A stretch of 64,000 bases of DNA, taken from positions 1,860,001 to 1,924,000 of the forward strand of contig NZ_CP019285.1 in assembly GCF_000226975.2 (NCBI RefSeq), read 5' to 3'. Positions 56,387 through 64,000 of this stretch are shown here, in pieces. The first letter of the stretch is position 1. Each line of letters begins with the position of its first letter. A program made the translations under genes and the position numbers. Under the pieces are notes generated by a model. It made no database searches. It saw only the letters and a list, made by a program, of their open reading frames with translations, and was not told the DNA's origin. This DNA is from Halobiforma lacisalsi AJ5 (lineage in GTDB: Archaea > Halobacteriota > Halobacteria > Halobacteriales > Natrialbaceae).

Positions 56387-56415
56387 CGGGATGGGCTCCG
56401 GTGCGGAGCCCATCC
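56387..56415. repeat. 13-bp hairpin in transposase leader
   Basis: GGGATGGGCTCCG and CGGAGCCCATCCC form perfect 13-bp arms around the 3-nt loop GTG. It lies 23 nt upstream of the transposase start, inside the IS element. It would form a very stable RNA stem in any transcript entering from outside and may limit transposase expression, as 5' hairpins do in some bacterial elements. Confidence 0.8.
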
Positions 56416-56496
56416 CTGAGAATCGTATCCGAGGTCTGCTGCCTGTTCATATCGCGTCCGTTGAACGCTTCCTACGAGAGAGTACCGAAATCAGCC

Positions 56497-56512
56497 CGGG
56501 CTAAACACATAC
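56497..56512. repeat. right terminal inverted repeat of IS66 element
   Basis: CGGGCTAAACACATAC is the mirrored end of GTACGTGTTTACCCCG, with two mismatches. Confidence 0.85.
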
Positions 56513-56520
56513 ATTGTTTA
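56513..56520. repeat. right target-site duplication of IS66 element
   Basis: ATTGTTTA, identical to 54900-54907, directly outside the right terminal repeat. Confidence 0.9.
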
Positions 56521-56567
56521 TAATAACCTCTATTATGGAAATTTCTATAATTAATCTAGAACAGTAG

Positions 56568-56575
56568 TTTTATTA
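56568..56575 (+). promoter_or_regulatory. TATA box of the phospholipase-like gene
   Basis: TTTTATTA is centred about 30 nt before the ATG at 56602, consistent with a leaderless transcript. It lies between the IS right end and the gene, so the insertion left the core promoter intact. Confidence 0.55.
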
Positions 56576-56601
56576 AGTAATTAGTTATAGCTATAGCTGC
56601 A

Positions 56602-58104
56602 ATGCAAAGACAAAGAGATGGCGGAAGAAGCATTGATCGACGATCGACGCTGAAACTCCTGTCATCAGCAGGTATCGGACTGACTTTCAGTAGTGGCGTG
56701 ACAAGCGCTTCTTCGAATCCTGATGTGGAACCAGAAGTGGAAAGGCTTCCCTTCCCAAATGTGGAAGTTATAAAGTATAGCGACTCCCTATACGAGATAA
56801 CCTCTCATCCGTATCTACTCGCATTGTCGGATGACGCAATTGATCGCCACTTTACTGCGTCGTCGCTTGAGGGTCGTGAATACGAGTCCGCTCGACGTTA
56901 TGTCGAGAACTTGCGTGCACGATATCCAGTGGAGGTCGTTCAGGACGGCAACGAGAAACGATTTCAGCTCAGCGATCAAGCCCAAAAGAATTTGAACAGT
57001 GAACGGCGGAGTGCTAGACCAATTCTTGAATCCGACGATGAAGGGCGGAGTCGGCCGGCACCATCAGAGGGTGGTATCCCGGCTGTGCAGACCGATCAGG
57101 ATTTCATAGCGCTCAAATCTTCAATCAGTGCTTTCGGATCTGAGCGTTCCGGCTACTCCGATTCCAATATTACTCCGCAATGGGAGCCAGTACATCATCC
57201 CGAATTACTTGAGGATACCAAAGATGATGTCAGTTCCTCTGCCGATTTCTCTAATTGGGCGAGAGACCCCGACGATTTCAGTGAATGGGCTAACGATCGT
57301 GTTGATCCAGATGTTGATGTAATAGACGTCATTCAGCATCCGGGGATTACGTCTGCGGACTGGATCGCAGACAAAGTTAGATATCTTCTCACTGAAAAGG
57401 CAAACGAAGTGTGGTTCGATAACTATTCTCAATACTATGAGCCCACTGCCATCACAATTCCAGTCCCTCTAACTTCCGACATTGAGATAGGAAGTATTGG
57501 GGCGGCACCGCAAGTCTTTGCCCATTTCTATGATGAAGCTTTGTCGGCTAGTAGCGATTATTATACACGGAAGTACACTGCGTGGGCTTCACATTACCTC
57601 CACGACATGGCGCAACCGCTACACACCGGATGTGGTATTGAACAGGCTGGTATTGTATGGGATATTGAGGTGGGAGTAGATTCCAGTGGCGTTCCGAACA
57701 CGTACGTGACTTTTGACATCTCAATTTCCTCGCCAAAGAACTGGTTACACTACGGATACGAACAGCTGATAAGAGACTCGTACGAGGACGAGTTCCAGCA
57801 GTATTTTACAGGGCATACGACTCTCTCAATTGATAGTCCAGAGTCGGCTGTAAAGGAGATAGCAGAATTAAGCAGTGATTACTCGGACAGTGTATTCCAC
57901 ACTATCCTCGAGAATGAACCGGCAGTTCAACCTGAGGATCCACTAAACGAATGGACTGATGAAACAATATCTGAAGTAACCATGTATCTCGCAAACTGCT
58001 TCAGCCGCTGTGGCAGGTACTGTCGGCAGCTCTTGCTTGACCAAGGTTTTGGAGAGGAGCCGGAACCTACTCCTTGTCCGCCACGGTGCCCCCAAGGGTC
58101 GTGA
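56602..58104 (+). CDS. Tat-exported zinc-dependent phospholipase C/P1-nuclease-like protein
   Basis: The 500-residue protein starts with a twin-Arg signal (DRRSTLKLLSSAGIGLTFSS). The central domain has HFYDEALSASSDYYTRKYTAWASHYLHDMAQPLHTGC (from about residue 308), which matches the metal-binding layout of zinc-dependent phospholipase C and S1/P1 nucleases (HYxxDxxQPLH). The N-terminal domain is unrecognised. A Cys- and Pro-rich tail ends in CPPRCPQGS. Composition is less GC-rich than neighbours. It might release phosphorylated head groups or nucleotides outside the cell, which links to the nearby ugp uptake genes, but this is inference. Confidence 0.72.
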   Translation: MQRQRDGGRSIDRRSTLKLLSSAGIGLTFSSGVTSASSNPDVEPEVERLPFPNVEVIKYSDSLYEITSHPYLLALSDDAIDRHFTASSLEGREYESARRYVENLRARYPVEVVQDGNEKRFQLSDQAQKNLNSERRSARPILESDDEGRSRPAPSEGGIPAVQTDQDFIALKSSISAFGSERSGYSDSNITPQWEPVHHPELLEDTKDDVSSSADFSNWARDPDDFSEWANDRVDPDVDVIDVIQHPGITSADWIADKVRYLLTEKANEVWFDNYSQYYEPTAITIPVPLTSDIEIGSIGAAPQVFAHFYDEALSASSDYYTRKYTAWASHYLHDMAQPLHTGCGIEQAGIVWDIEVGVDSSGVPNTYVTFDISISSPKNWLHYGYEQLIRDSYEDEFQQYFTGHTTLSIDSPESAVKEIAELSSDYSDSVFHTILENEPAVQPEDPLNEWTDETISEVTMYLANCFSRCGRYCRQLLLDQGFGEEPEPTPCPPRCPQGS

Positions 58105-58194
58105 GCACCACATTTTGACTCGGCATTGTATTTATGTAAGAGAACCAATCAAACATGAGTACTAAATGTACTCAATTCTCAACCAATTAAGATT

Positions 58195-59256
58195 ATGAAT
58201 CAAAGACATTCCAGAAGAAGATTCCTCACCACGGCGGCCGCAGCAACGGGAGCGCTCACGGCAGGGTGTATCTCTGTCTCGGTCTCCGATTCTGTTCCTA
58301 GTCCTGATTCTCAATTTCGATTGAAGGGGCTCCACATCGACAACATCGCTACAGGTCCGTCGAAATCGATCCGACAGTACCTGATCGATCCATTCGACGT
58401 CGACTCGGCGTACAGCGTCGAACTGTCGGACGAGTACAAGCGGACCAAAATCGACGAACTCGTCGACACCGGGACCGTCTCGACGAGAGGGTGGGAACTG
58501 TCCTCTCGATCGAAGTGGGGGCCGACCTGGCGCGACCAGCGGACAGCCTTCGCGTACGACGGCACGTACTATCGCGTCCGGATCGAATCGCAAGCGGCGG
58601 TCGAACGCGAACGATGGGTGTTCTACCTCGACTGGGACGATCAGAATCCGGGCGAGGACGCGACGATTATCTCGCTGTCCGATAACTCGCTCTCGAAGCA
58701 GGATCGAATGATCCTCGAGGCAGCGCAGGGGATGATCCCCTACCGGGACCGACGGGACTTCGATCCCGATCGTCCGAACCGGTTTACCGTCGTTTTCCAC
58801 GAAGAACTCGACGCAGACTCGAGCAATCTAGTGCCGGACCCGCCGTTCGATTACCTCGAGCACGACGGTGAGTACTTCCGGGCGGTGAGCGAGCGAGGAT
58901 CCGTCGAAAAGACGGAACAGACGTTCACCGTCGAACCCGTCGCCGAATCGTACACGGAGTACCGCCAGTACGCCGAGGACACGTATCCAGACGTGCGGTT
59001 CTCGAACGTCGACCTCTCCGAAGGGGCGGCTGAGGTACTGGACGAGGCGACCCGTGTCAACCTCACTCCTCCCGACGAGAGTGTCTACAAGGAGAAACCG
59101 CCGCTCTCGTCAGAACTGGAGGAGGTGCTGGAGCATCTCACCATCGCCGAGTACCTCGAGCCCCACGACGCGATCGACGATTCGATGCACTTCTACAACG
59201 CCGTCGCGGAGTACGGAGGTCAGTGGTACGAGTTCGATCTCAGCGTCTACCCCTGA
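58195..59256 (+). CDS. Tat-exported lipoprotein of unknown function
   Basis: The 353-residue protein has the twin-Arg signal SRRRFLTTAAAATGALTAGC, with lipobox Cys25. The mature part is acidic with aromatic-rich repeats: two similar modules, an EYKRTKIDELVDTGTV ... FAYDGTYYRVRI block and a DYLEHDGEYFRAVSERGSVE block. Another FYNAVAEYGGQWYEFDLSVYP-like block ends the protein. These resemble repeated copies of a small sensor-like fold seen in other haloarchaeal lipoproteins. Function is unknown. It follows the phospholipase-like gene by 90 nt. Confidence 0.75.
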   Translation: MNQRHSRRRFLTTAAAATGALTAGCISVSVSDSVPSPDSQFRLKGLHIDNIATGPSKSIRQYLIDPFDVDSAYSVELSDEYKRTKIDELVDTGTVSTRGWELSSRSKWGPTWRDQRTAFAYDGTYYRVRIESQAAVERERWVFYLDWDDQNPGEDATIISLSDNSLSKQDRMILEAAQGMIPYRDRRDFDPDRPNRFTVVFHEELDADSSNLVPDPPFDYLEHDGEYFRAVSERGSVEKTEQTFTVEPVAESYTEYRQYAEDTYPDVRFSNVDLSEGAAEVLDEATRVNLTPPDESVYKEKPPLSSELEEVLEHLTIAEYLEPHDAIDDSMHFYNAVAEYGGQWYEFDLSVYP

Positions 59257-59376
59257 ACCGATCGCCGCCGTCCGTCGTGGGCGTCGGTGCGACGAGTGGG
59301 TCGGTCGAGTGAGATTCGAACGGCTTCGGAACGTCTTCCTCAGAACGCTTTTTGTTCGTCCGACGAACGTCGAGGT

Positions 59377-59667
59377 ATGGTAGTCTACACGCTCGTCACG
59401 GTCTTCGGATTCCCGACGTCGGTCGGGTTGTTCGCCTGGACCTACCGGGACGCCACTCGCGTCGGCGTCTCGAGGCCGTTGCTGTGGGCCGCGGCCGTGG
59501 CGGGAGCGGTCGCGGTCGGCGTCTGTCTGTACCTCTTTACCGACGCGCCGATTCCGGGAGTCATCATGACGTCGAATACGGGGCTCGTCCTCTACGGATT
59601 CGAACGCGAGGTGACGACCGAGGACGACGAACCGGCCGAACCGGGGGCCCTTCCGGAGCGGGAGTAA
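59377..59667 (+). CDS. small membrane protein, unknown function
   Basis: The 96-residue protein has two to three hydrophobic helices (YTLVTVFGFPTSVGLFAW; LLWAAAVAGAVAVGVCLYLF) and an acidic C-terminal tail. The internal ATG at 59377 (MVVYTLVTVFG) is used because the upstream residues look unconserved. Possibly co-transcribed with taw1 (54-nt gap), but no functional link is evident. Confidence 0.65.
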   Translation: MVVYTLVTVFGFPTSVGLFAWTYRDATRVGVSRPLLWAAAVAGAVAVGVCLYLFTDAPIPGVIMTSNTGLVLYGFEREVTTEDDEPAEPGALPERE

Positions 59668-59721
59668 GGGCCTGTCGCGGACCACACGTCTTTTGTCCGC
59701 GCCCGTCCAAGCGCGAGCAAC

Positions 59722-60756
59722 ATGAGCGACTCCGCCGATTCCGGCGTCGGCCCGGGGACCGACGCAACCGACGGTGACGACGGCGGTCCGGCACAGGTCT
59801 CGAGTCCGGACTACCACAGCGAGAACCACACGGCGGCCCAGACCTGCGGCTGGACGGCGAACGCCCTGCGCGGCGAGGGGAAGTGTTACAAGAACATCTG
59901 GTACGGCATCGAGTCCCACCGCTGTATCCAGATGACGCCCGTTGTCAAGTGCAACGAACGCTGCGTCTTCTGCTGGCGCGACCACCGGGGTCACGCCTAC
60001 GAACTGGACGATGTCGAGTGGGACGACCCCGAAGCCGTCGTCGACGCCTCGATCGAACTGCAGAAGAAGCTGCTGTCCGGCTTCGGCGGCAACGACGAGG
60101 TCCCTCGAGAGGTCTTCGAGGAGGCGATGGAACCCCGCCACGTCGCGATTTCGCTGGACGGCGAACCGACGCTCTACCCCTACCTGCCGGAACTCCTCGA
60201 GGCGTTTCACGACCGCGACATCACCACCTTCCTCGTCTCGAACGGGACGAACCCCGACGTCCTGCGGGACTGTGAGCCGACGCAACTGTACGTCAGCGTC
60301 GACGCCCCCGAGCGCCACACGTTCGACCAGGTGGTCAAGGCCGTCGAGGACGACGCCTGGGAACGGCTGCTCGAGACGATGGACGTCCTCGCCGAGAAAG
60401 ACGACACTCGAACGGTGCTGCGGACGACGCTCGTCAAGGGCGAGAACATGCACCACCCAGACTGGTACGCGGGCTTCTACGGGCAGGCCGACCCCGACTT
60501 CATCGAACTCAAGGCGTACATGCACGTCGGCCACTCGCAGGGGCGACTCGACCGCTCCTCGATGCCCGACCACGAGGAAGTCGCCGAGTTCGCCCGCGAG
60601 GTCGGCGAGTACATGCCCGAGTTCACGGAGTGCAAGGAGGTGCCGGCCTCTCGAGTCGCCTTGCTCTCGAAGACCAGCGACACCTGGGTCCCCAAACTGA
60701 AGAAGGACAGCGAGTTCTGGGAGCGAGACCCGGTGACCGGAACTGCCGGCGACTGA
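59722..60756 (+). CDS. taw1: tRNA 4-demethylwyosine synthase (radical SAM)
   Basis: It forms the tricyclic imidazo-purine of tRNA-Phe position 37 from N1-methylguanosine and pyruvate. The 344 residues show the radical-SAM cluster CNERCVFC (C77, C81, C84) and a second cluster from C42, C55 and C68 with the spacing known for archaeal TYW1/Taw1. The C-terminal region has LIELKAYMHVGHSQGRL-like sequence. It is a single gene in this region. The N-terminal about 30 residues are a low-complexity leader. Confidence 0.95.
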   Translation: MSDSADSGVGPGTDATDGDDGGPAQVSSPDYHSENHTAAQTCGWTANALRGEGKCYKNIWYGIESHRCIQMTPVVKCNERCVFCWRDHRGHAYELDDVEWDDPEAVVDASIELQKKLLSGFGGNDEVPREVFEEAMEPRHVAISLDGEPTLYPYLPELLEAFHDRDITTFLVSNGTNPDVLRDCEPTQLYVSVDAPERHTFDQVVKAVEDDAWERLLETMDVLAEKDDTRTVLRTTLVKGENMHHPDWYAGFYGQADPDFIELKAYMHVGHSQGRLDRSSMPDHEEVAEFAREVGEYMPEFTECKEVPASRVALLSKTSDTWVPKLKKDSEFWERDPVTGTAGD

Positions 60757-60917
60757 TACGGATTGCTCTCCCCATGTTCCGGCGCAACCGCGACCCGGGC
60801 GACGGTTGCGTCGGGACTGGCGGACAGGAAACCGTATGAGCCCCTTCGGACTCCGCTCGAGTCGTCCGACCGTCGGTCCGCCGTCCCCGAAATCGACCCG
60901 AACCAGTCACTCGGCGA

Positions 60918-60929
60918 GTATTTTTAAGA
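60918..60929 (+). promoter_or_regulatory. TATA-like element of the DICT-domain gene
   Basis: GTATTTTTAAGA lies about 30 nt before the GTG at 60955, fitting haloarchaeal promoter spacing and a nearly leaderless transcript. Confidence 0.5.
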
Positions 60930-60954
60930 CGGGATCGTTCCTAGTCCCAACCGA

Positions 60955-61743
60955 GTGAGTCTTCGATCGTTCATCGAATCGGCGGGCTCCCCGGATCACG
61001 CCATCGCCATCGTCGGCGACGGGTCGGCTGATCCACTTACGGGCATGCTCGCCGAGACGTTCGACGAGAGCTCTATCGCCGTCGAACCGGAGAGCAGGTC
61101 GGACCTCCTCGATCCCGAGACGATCGACGACACGGACGCCGACGTCGCCGTCCTCCTCGAGGACGGGTCGCCGGTCGCGGCCTCGCCGATGCCGGAGCTG
61201 TACGAGTCGATCCTCGCGATCAACTCCGACCTGTTCGTCACCGGCGCGCGCGGCCTCGAGGAGGTCGACCTCCCCGACCTGCTCGCGAACCTCGACGAGA
61301 CGCGGCTCCGGCTTCGGGGGTATCCGCTGGCGCACAAGGAGAAGCTCCTGTTGATCGTCATCTCGCGGTACGTCGAGCGACAGGCCTGGGCGGCCGATAG
61401 CGGTACGCTGCGGTCGTCGTTTCAGACGCTCACCCGACTCAACGACGAGGTCGGGACGCGCAAGGTGTACGAACGACTCGAGGACGCGCCGGTCGAGGTC
61501 CACGTCTACGGGGTCGCGGACGGCAAGCGGCCGGACCTCGACGTGGCGGTCCACACGGGAGAGGACCCGGAGTATCGGAAGGGCTGGTTCGTCGTTCACC
61601 GGCCGGCGGATCCGACCGCGCCCGACGCGACACCGGCCGCGCTCGTCTGTTACGAGGCAGAACCACGGATCTGGGACGGGTTCTGGACCTTCGACCGCGA
61701 ACGGGTGGCTGCGATCGACGACTACGTCGCGACGGAGCTCTGA
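60955..61743 (+). CDS. DICT-domain sensory protein, GTG start
   Basis: The 262-residue protein resembles haloarchaeal DICT proteins: an alpha/beta N-terminal half ([22 protein letters not shown]), the DICT-like [10 protein letters not shown] region, and a C-terminal [21 protein letters not shown] and [11 protein letters not shown]... segment. DICT domains occur next to or within light- or redox-responsive regulators, but no output domain is present here. GTG at 60955 is used because a TATA-like element precedes it at the right distance. Confidence 0.72.
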   Translation: MSLRSFIESAGSPDHAIAIVGDGSADPLTGMLAETFDESSIAVEPESRSDLLDPETIDDTDADVAVLLEDGSPVAASPMPELYESILAINSDLFVTGARGLEEVDLPDLLANLDETRLRLRGYPLAHKEKLLLIVISRYVERQAWAADSGTLRSSFQTLTRLNDEVGTRKVYERLEDAPVEVHVYGVADGKRPDLDVAVHTGEDPEYRKGWFVVHRPADPTAPDATPAALVCYEAEPRIWDGFWTFDRERVAAIDDYVATEL

Positions 61744-61818
61744 GCTATCCCTGCCGACACCGGTGGGTTTTTGCTTCGCTCGACGAACCATTCAGGAGGA
61801 AGTAAACTCCCGTGAACA

Positions 61819-61838
61819 GCATCACGGTTTTGTGATGC
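61819..61838. promoter_or_regulatory. palindrome upstream of ribK, candidate RbkR operator
   Basis: GCATCAC-GGTTTT-GTGATGC has perfect 7-bp arms and a 6-nt centre, and ends 48 nt before the ribK start. RibK in this group has its own DNA-binding domain (RbkR), so the site may be its autoregulatory operator. The symmetry is plain in the sequence; the binding claim is inference. Confidence 0.6.
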
Positions 61839-61885
61839 ATACCACATCCGATACGCTTTTGGGTGGGTGGCCCAAAATCTCGGGT

Positions 61886-62593
61886 ATGTCAACGATAACG
61901 GAGTCCGCCGTCGGCCCCGACGAAATCGCCGTGCTGAAACTCCTCGCGCTCGAAGGCGGACTCGCAGGCGACGTCAAGATTTCCTGTTCCCAGCTTGCGG
62001 ATCGCCTGGATGCGTCGAACCAGACTGCCTCCCGTCGGCTCCAGCGCCTCGAGTCGGGCGACCTCCTCGAGCGCGACACCGTCAGCGATGGCCAGTGGGT
62101 CGCGATCACCGACGACGGTGAGCGTGCGCTTCGCGCCGAGTACGAGGACTACCGCCGGGTGTTCGAGGCAGACTCGGAGGTCGACCTCGAGGGAACGATC
62201 ACGAGCGGCATGGGCGAAGGTCGCCATTACATCTCGCTGTCGGGCTACCAGCGCCAGTTCGAGGACCGGCTGGGGTACGAGCCGTTTCCCGGAACGCTGA
62301 ACGTCGAGCTACGCGACGACAGCGTCCGGCGTCGCAGCGCCGTCTCCTCGCTCGAGCCGGTCCCCATCGACGGCTGGGAGGACGAGGACCGGACCTACGG
62401 CCCTGCGGTCTGCTATCCGGCGACGATCGAAACTGCCGACGGCGAGAGCTACGAGGGGGCACACACCATCGCGCCCGAACGCACCCACCACGACGAGGAC
62501 CAGCTCGAGGTCATCGCACCCGACAGGCTCCGGGACGAACTCGGCCTCGAGGACGGGGATCACGTCACGGTCTCGGTGGGTGATCGCCGATGA
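61886..62593 (+). CDS. ribK: CTP-dependent riboflavin kinase with N-terminal regulator domain (RbkR)
   Basis: The 235-residue bifunctional protein has an N-terminal winged HTH ([33 protein letters not shown]) and a C-terminal archaeal kinase domain ([35 protein letters not shown]) that phosphorylates riboflavin with CTP to FMN. Such proteins repress riboflavin genes when bound to DNA. The ATG at 61886 starts the acidic leader before the HTH. The next gene, ribB, overlaps by 4 nt, and a palindrome lies upstream. Confidence 0.93.
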   Translation: MSTITESAVGPDEIAVLKLLALEGGLAGDVKISCSQLADRLDASNQTASRRLQRLESGDLLERDTVSDGQWVAITDDGERALRAEYEDYRRVFEADSEVDLEGTITSGMGEGRHYISLSGYQRQFEDRLGYEPFPGTLNVELRDDSVRRRSAVSSLEPVPIDGWEDEDRTYGPAVCYPATIETADGESYEGAHTIAPERTHHDEDQLEVIAPDRLRDELGLEDGDHVTVSVGDRR

Positions 62594-63291
62594 CCGGCAC
62601 CGACCGCCACGCGGGGTCCAGCGGGTCGAACCCGCAGACATCGACGACCGACACCGTCGATCGCGCATTCGAGTCGCTCGATGCCGGTGATCCCGTGCTC
62701 GTCCACGACGCGGCCGACCGCGAGGGCGAGACGGACCTGATTTACCACGCCGACGCCGTCTCCCCCGAGGCGGTCGCGCGCCTGCGAAACGATGCCGGCG
62801 GCCTGGTCTGTGTCGCGCTCGGCCACGAGGTCGCGGAATCCTTCGAGTTGCCGTTCTACACCGAGGAGGTCGACCACCCCGCGACCGGGAGCCACGACCT
62901 CGGCTACGACGAGCGGTCGTCGTTCTCGCTGACGGTCAACCACCGCGACACCTACACCGGGATCACGGACAACGACCGCTCGCGGACGATCCGTGCGCTG
63001 GGGTCGGCCGCCGCAACGCCGGAGGAGACGGCCTTCGCCGACGAGTTCCGTGTCCCCGGACACGTCCACCTGCTGAAGGCCGCGCCGGACCTGCTCGAGC
63101 AACGCGAGGGCCACACCGAACTCGGGGTCGCGCTCGCCGAGGCAGCGGCCCTCCCGCCGGCCGTCGTGGTCTGTGAGATGCTGGACGACGAAACCGGGGA
63201 GGCCCTCTCCTCCGCCGACGCCCGAGCCTACGCCGAGCGCCACGGCTTCACCTATCTCGAGGGTCGGAACATCCTCGAGCGGTTGGGCTGA
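62590..63291 (+). CDS. ribB: 3,4-dihydroxy-2-butanone 4-phosphate synthase
   Basis: It converts ribulose-5-phosphate to the four-carbon riboflavin precursor and formate. The 233 residues show the active-site segment [22 protein letters not shown] (acidic metal ligands), [17 protein letters not shown] block, [11 protein letters not shown], and the substrate His in [24 protein letters not shown]. It overlaps ribK by ATGA, so it is translationally coupled to its regulator. Confidence 0.95.
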   Translation: MTGTDRHAGSSGSNPQTSTTDTVDRAFESLDAGDPVLVHDAADREGETDLIYHADAVSPEAVARLRNDAGGLVCVALGHEVAESFELPFYTEEVDHPATGSHDLGYDERSSFSLTVNHRDTYTGITDNDRSRTIRALGSAAATPEETAFADEFRVPGHVHLLKAAPDLLEQREGHTELGVALAEAAALPPAVVVCEMLDDETGEALSSADARAYAERHGFTYLEGRNILERLG

Positions 63292-63310
63292 GATCGGCGG
63301 TCGGTAGCCG

Positions 63311-63685
63311 TCAGTCGTCGGCTTCGATTCGATCGGCCGACTGCCTGTCGGTGTTTTCTTCCGTTTCGGAGCCGGATCCGCTTCGATACACCGCATACAG
63401 CACCAACACCGCGATCGAGAAGTCGAAGCCGTGCTCGACGAGATGGTGGATCGTCATCGGTACGAGCCCGAATACCGTTCCGAGACCGACGAGCGATCGG
63501 ACTACGAGCAGCCCGAGGACGACTGTAATGAGCAGGTACCGGGTCGATCGCCGGCGGGAGTAGGCGACGACGCCACAACAGAAGAGGACCGTCGTCCCGA
63601 CGGCTGCCAGCACGATGACCCCGAGTAACACGGGTGCGAGCTGAGGGTCCAGCCATCCGATCTCGAGCGGGTTCGTGTGGGCCAT
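63311..63685 (-). CDS. small haloarchaeal membrane protein (DUF7471-like)
   Basis: The 124-residue protein has three to four hydrophobic segments (LLGVIVLAAVGTTVLFCCGVVAY; LITVVLGLLVVRSLVGLGTV; FSIAVLVLYAVY) and an acidic tail. The layout, starting with MAHTNPLEIGWLDPQLAPVLL, resembles DUF7471 proteins I recall from haloarchaea. Several of these neighbour HTH regulators. No catalytic residue is evident. It is convergent with ribB. Confidence 0.65.
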   Translation of the reverse strand: MAHTNPLEIGWLDPQLAPVLLGVIVLAAVGTTVLFCCGVVAYSRRRSTRYLLITVVLGLLVVRSLVGLGTVFGLVPMTIHHLVEHGFDFSIAVLVLYAVYRSGSGSETEENTDRQSADRIEADD

Positions 63686-63905
63686 TGCCGCTACCGTACA
63701 TCGGGCGGAGAGTTACGTATGTGCTTCGGTCGTGCCACTGTCTCGAGGTGGAGATGCCACTGCTGGGGCCCGTTCGGGATGGAGAAATCGGCCGGGTAGC
63801 TCGTCATTGACTGCCTGGGGTACCGAAACGAGTCGATTCGCAACGAGAAGGGATTGTGTCGCAACCGACGACAGCCGCTACGAGAACGGCATCGTGCTGG
63901 GGCCG

Positions 63906-64000
63906 TCACTCCGAGAGGTTTATCGAGAGCGCTTTGGTCTGTAGATACGAATCGAGCGCTTCTAACCCCTTCTCTCGACCGATGCCACTCTTTTTCATTC
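63906..64000 (-). CDS. aldehyde dehydrogenase C-terminus, cut by the window edge
   Basis: The minus-strand frame entering from the right edge reads GMKKSGIGREKGLEALDSYL then QTKALSINLSE and a TGA at 63906-63908. This is the conserved C-terminal end of NAD(P)+-dependent aldehyde dehydrogenases (GGxKxSGIGREKG-LEAL-YxQTK). The rest lies outside the window, so substrate and cofactor cannot be told. The sequence 63686-63905 between it and the membrane gene holds nothing recognisable. Confidence 0.85.
   Translation of the reverse strand, partial: MKKSGIGREKGLEALDSYLQTKALSINLSE

Larger units (their letters stand above)
54900..56520 (-). mobile_element. complete IS66-family element with 8-bp target duplication
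   Basis: The element spans 54908-56512 (1605 bp). The left end GTACGTGTTTACCCCG and the right end CGGGCTAAACACATAC (complementary as GTATGTGTTTAGCCCG) match at 14 of 16 positions. It is bounded by the exact direct repeat ATTGTTTA at 54900-54907 and 56513-56520. IS66 elements make 8-bp duplications, so this is direct evidence of an intact insertion. One transposase gene (54916-56364) and a 13-bp hairpin in its leader are inside. No tnpA/tnpB accessory frames are seen. The site lies in the 5' region of the Tat-exported phospholipase-like gene. Confidence 0.92.

Noticed and set aside
63675..63944. A plus-strand frame near the right edge
   Set aside because: It overlaps the clear aldehyde dehydrogenase C-terminus on the other strand and has no protein features.

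Overview
The window is a high-GC, acidic-proteome chromosome segment of a haloarchaeon (class Halobacteria, probably a Natrialbales-type genus such as Natrinema or Haloterrigena). Supporting signs are many Asp/Glu-rich proteins, AglB-type N-glycosylation genes, Tat-dependent secretion, archaeal Taw1 and RibK, TATA boxes about 25-30 nt before near-leaderless starts, and several haloarchaea-only small proteins. The species assignment is inference from gene content.

Layout. 1-9.7 kb: the C-terminally truncated end of a secreted subtilase, then the branched-chain amino acid block leuA-(short ORF)-ilvB-ilvN-ilvC-orf-leuC-leuD, all on the minus strand. leuA has no in-frame start and looks frameshifted at a G6 run; leuB is not in its expected place after leuD. 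10-18.3 kb: ordinary chromosomal genes, including an Lrp-type regulator with a TRASH domain, a ferritin-like protein, a frameshifted DUF892 gene, a double glyoxalase (VOC) protein, a lone formate dehydrogenase-like catalytic subunit, and small RHH and DUF5789 proteins. 18.4-35 kb: an N-glycosylation and surface-polysaccharide locus with aglJ, aglM, a decayed aglF, an AT-rich insert with three sulfatase-like enzymes, a GT61 transferase, a ParB-fold protein, a flippase, a GT4, an AglG-type GT2, and aglB.

35-39 kb: a small unlinked cluster of a 44-residue membrane peptide, a 702-residue CHAT (caspase-like) protein and a Cdc6/Orc1-like protein whose P-loop lacks the usual lysine. The last is translationally coupled to glpC. 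This is the best candidate for an undescribed system. 39-54 kb: glycerol and glycerol-3-phosphate use, with glpABC divergent from glpK-glpX, followed by small stress and membrane genes and a complete ugpBAECQ-like uptake operon. 54-58 kb: phosphoglycolate phosphatase, a complete IS66-family element with 8-bp target duplication, and a Tat-exported zinc-dependent phospholipase C/P1-nuclease-like protein. 58-64 kb: a Tat lipoprotein, taw1, a DICT-domain sensor, the ribK-ribB riboflavin pair with a palindromic operator candidate, a membrane protein, and the C-terminus of an aldehyde dehydrogenase at the right edge.

How parts fit together. The glp and ugp modules form a route for foreign ester-lipid backbones: glycerophosphodiesters and sn-glycerol-3-phosphate would be imported (ugp), hydrolysed (ugpQ) and oxidised (glpABC), while glycerol enters through glpX/glpK. 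The agl genes would build, flip and transfer the S-layer glycan, with the inserted sulfatase/glycosyltransferase island likely setting strain-specific surface chemistry. Two single-base frameshifts and one multiply damaged gene occur in otherwise normal surroundings, so sequence quality should be checked before they are taken as real.
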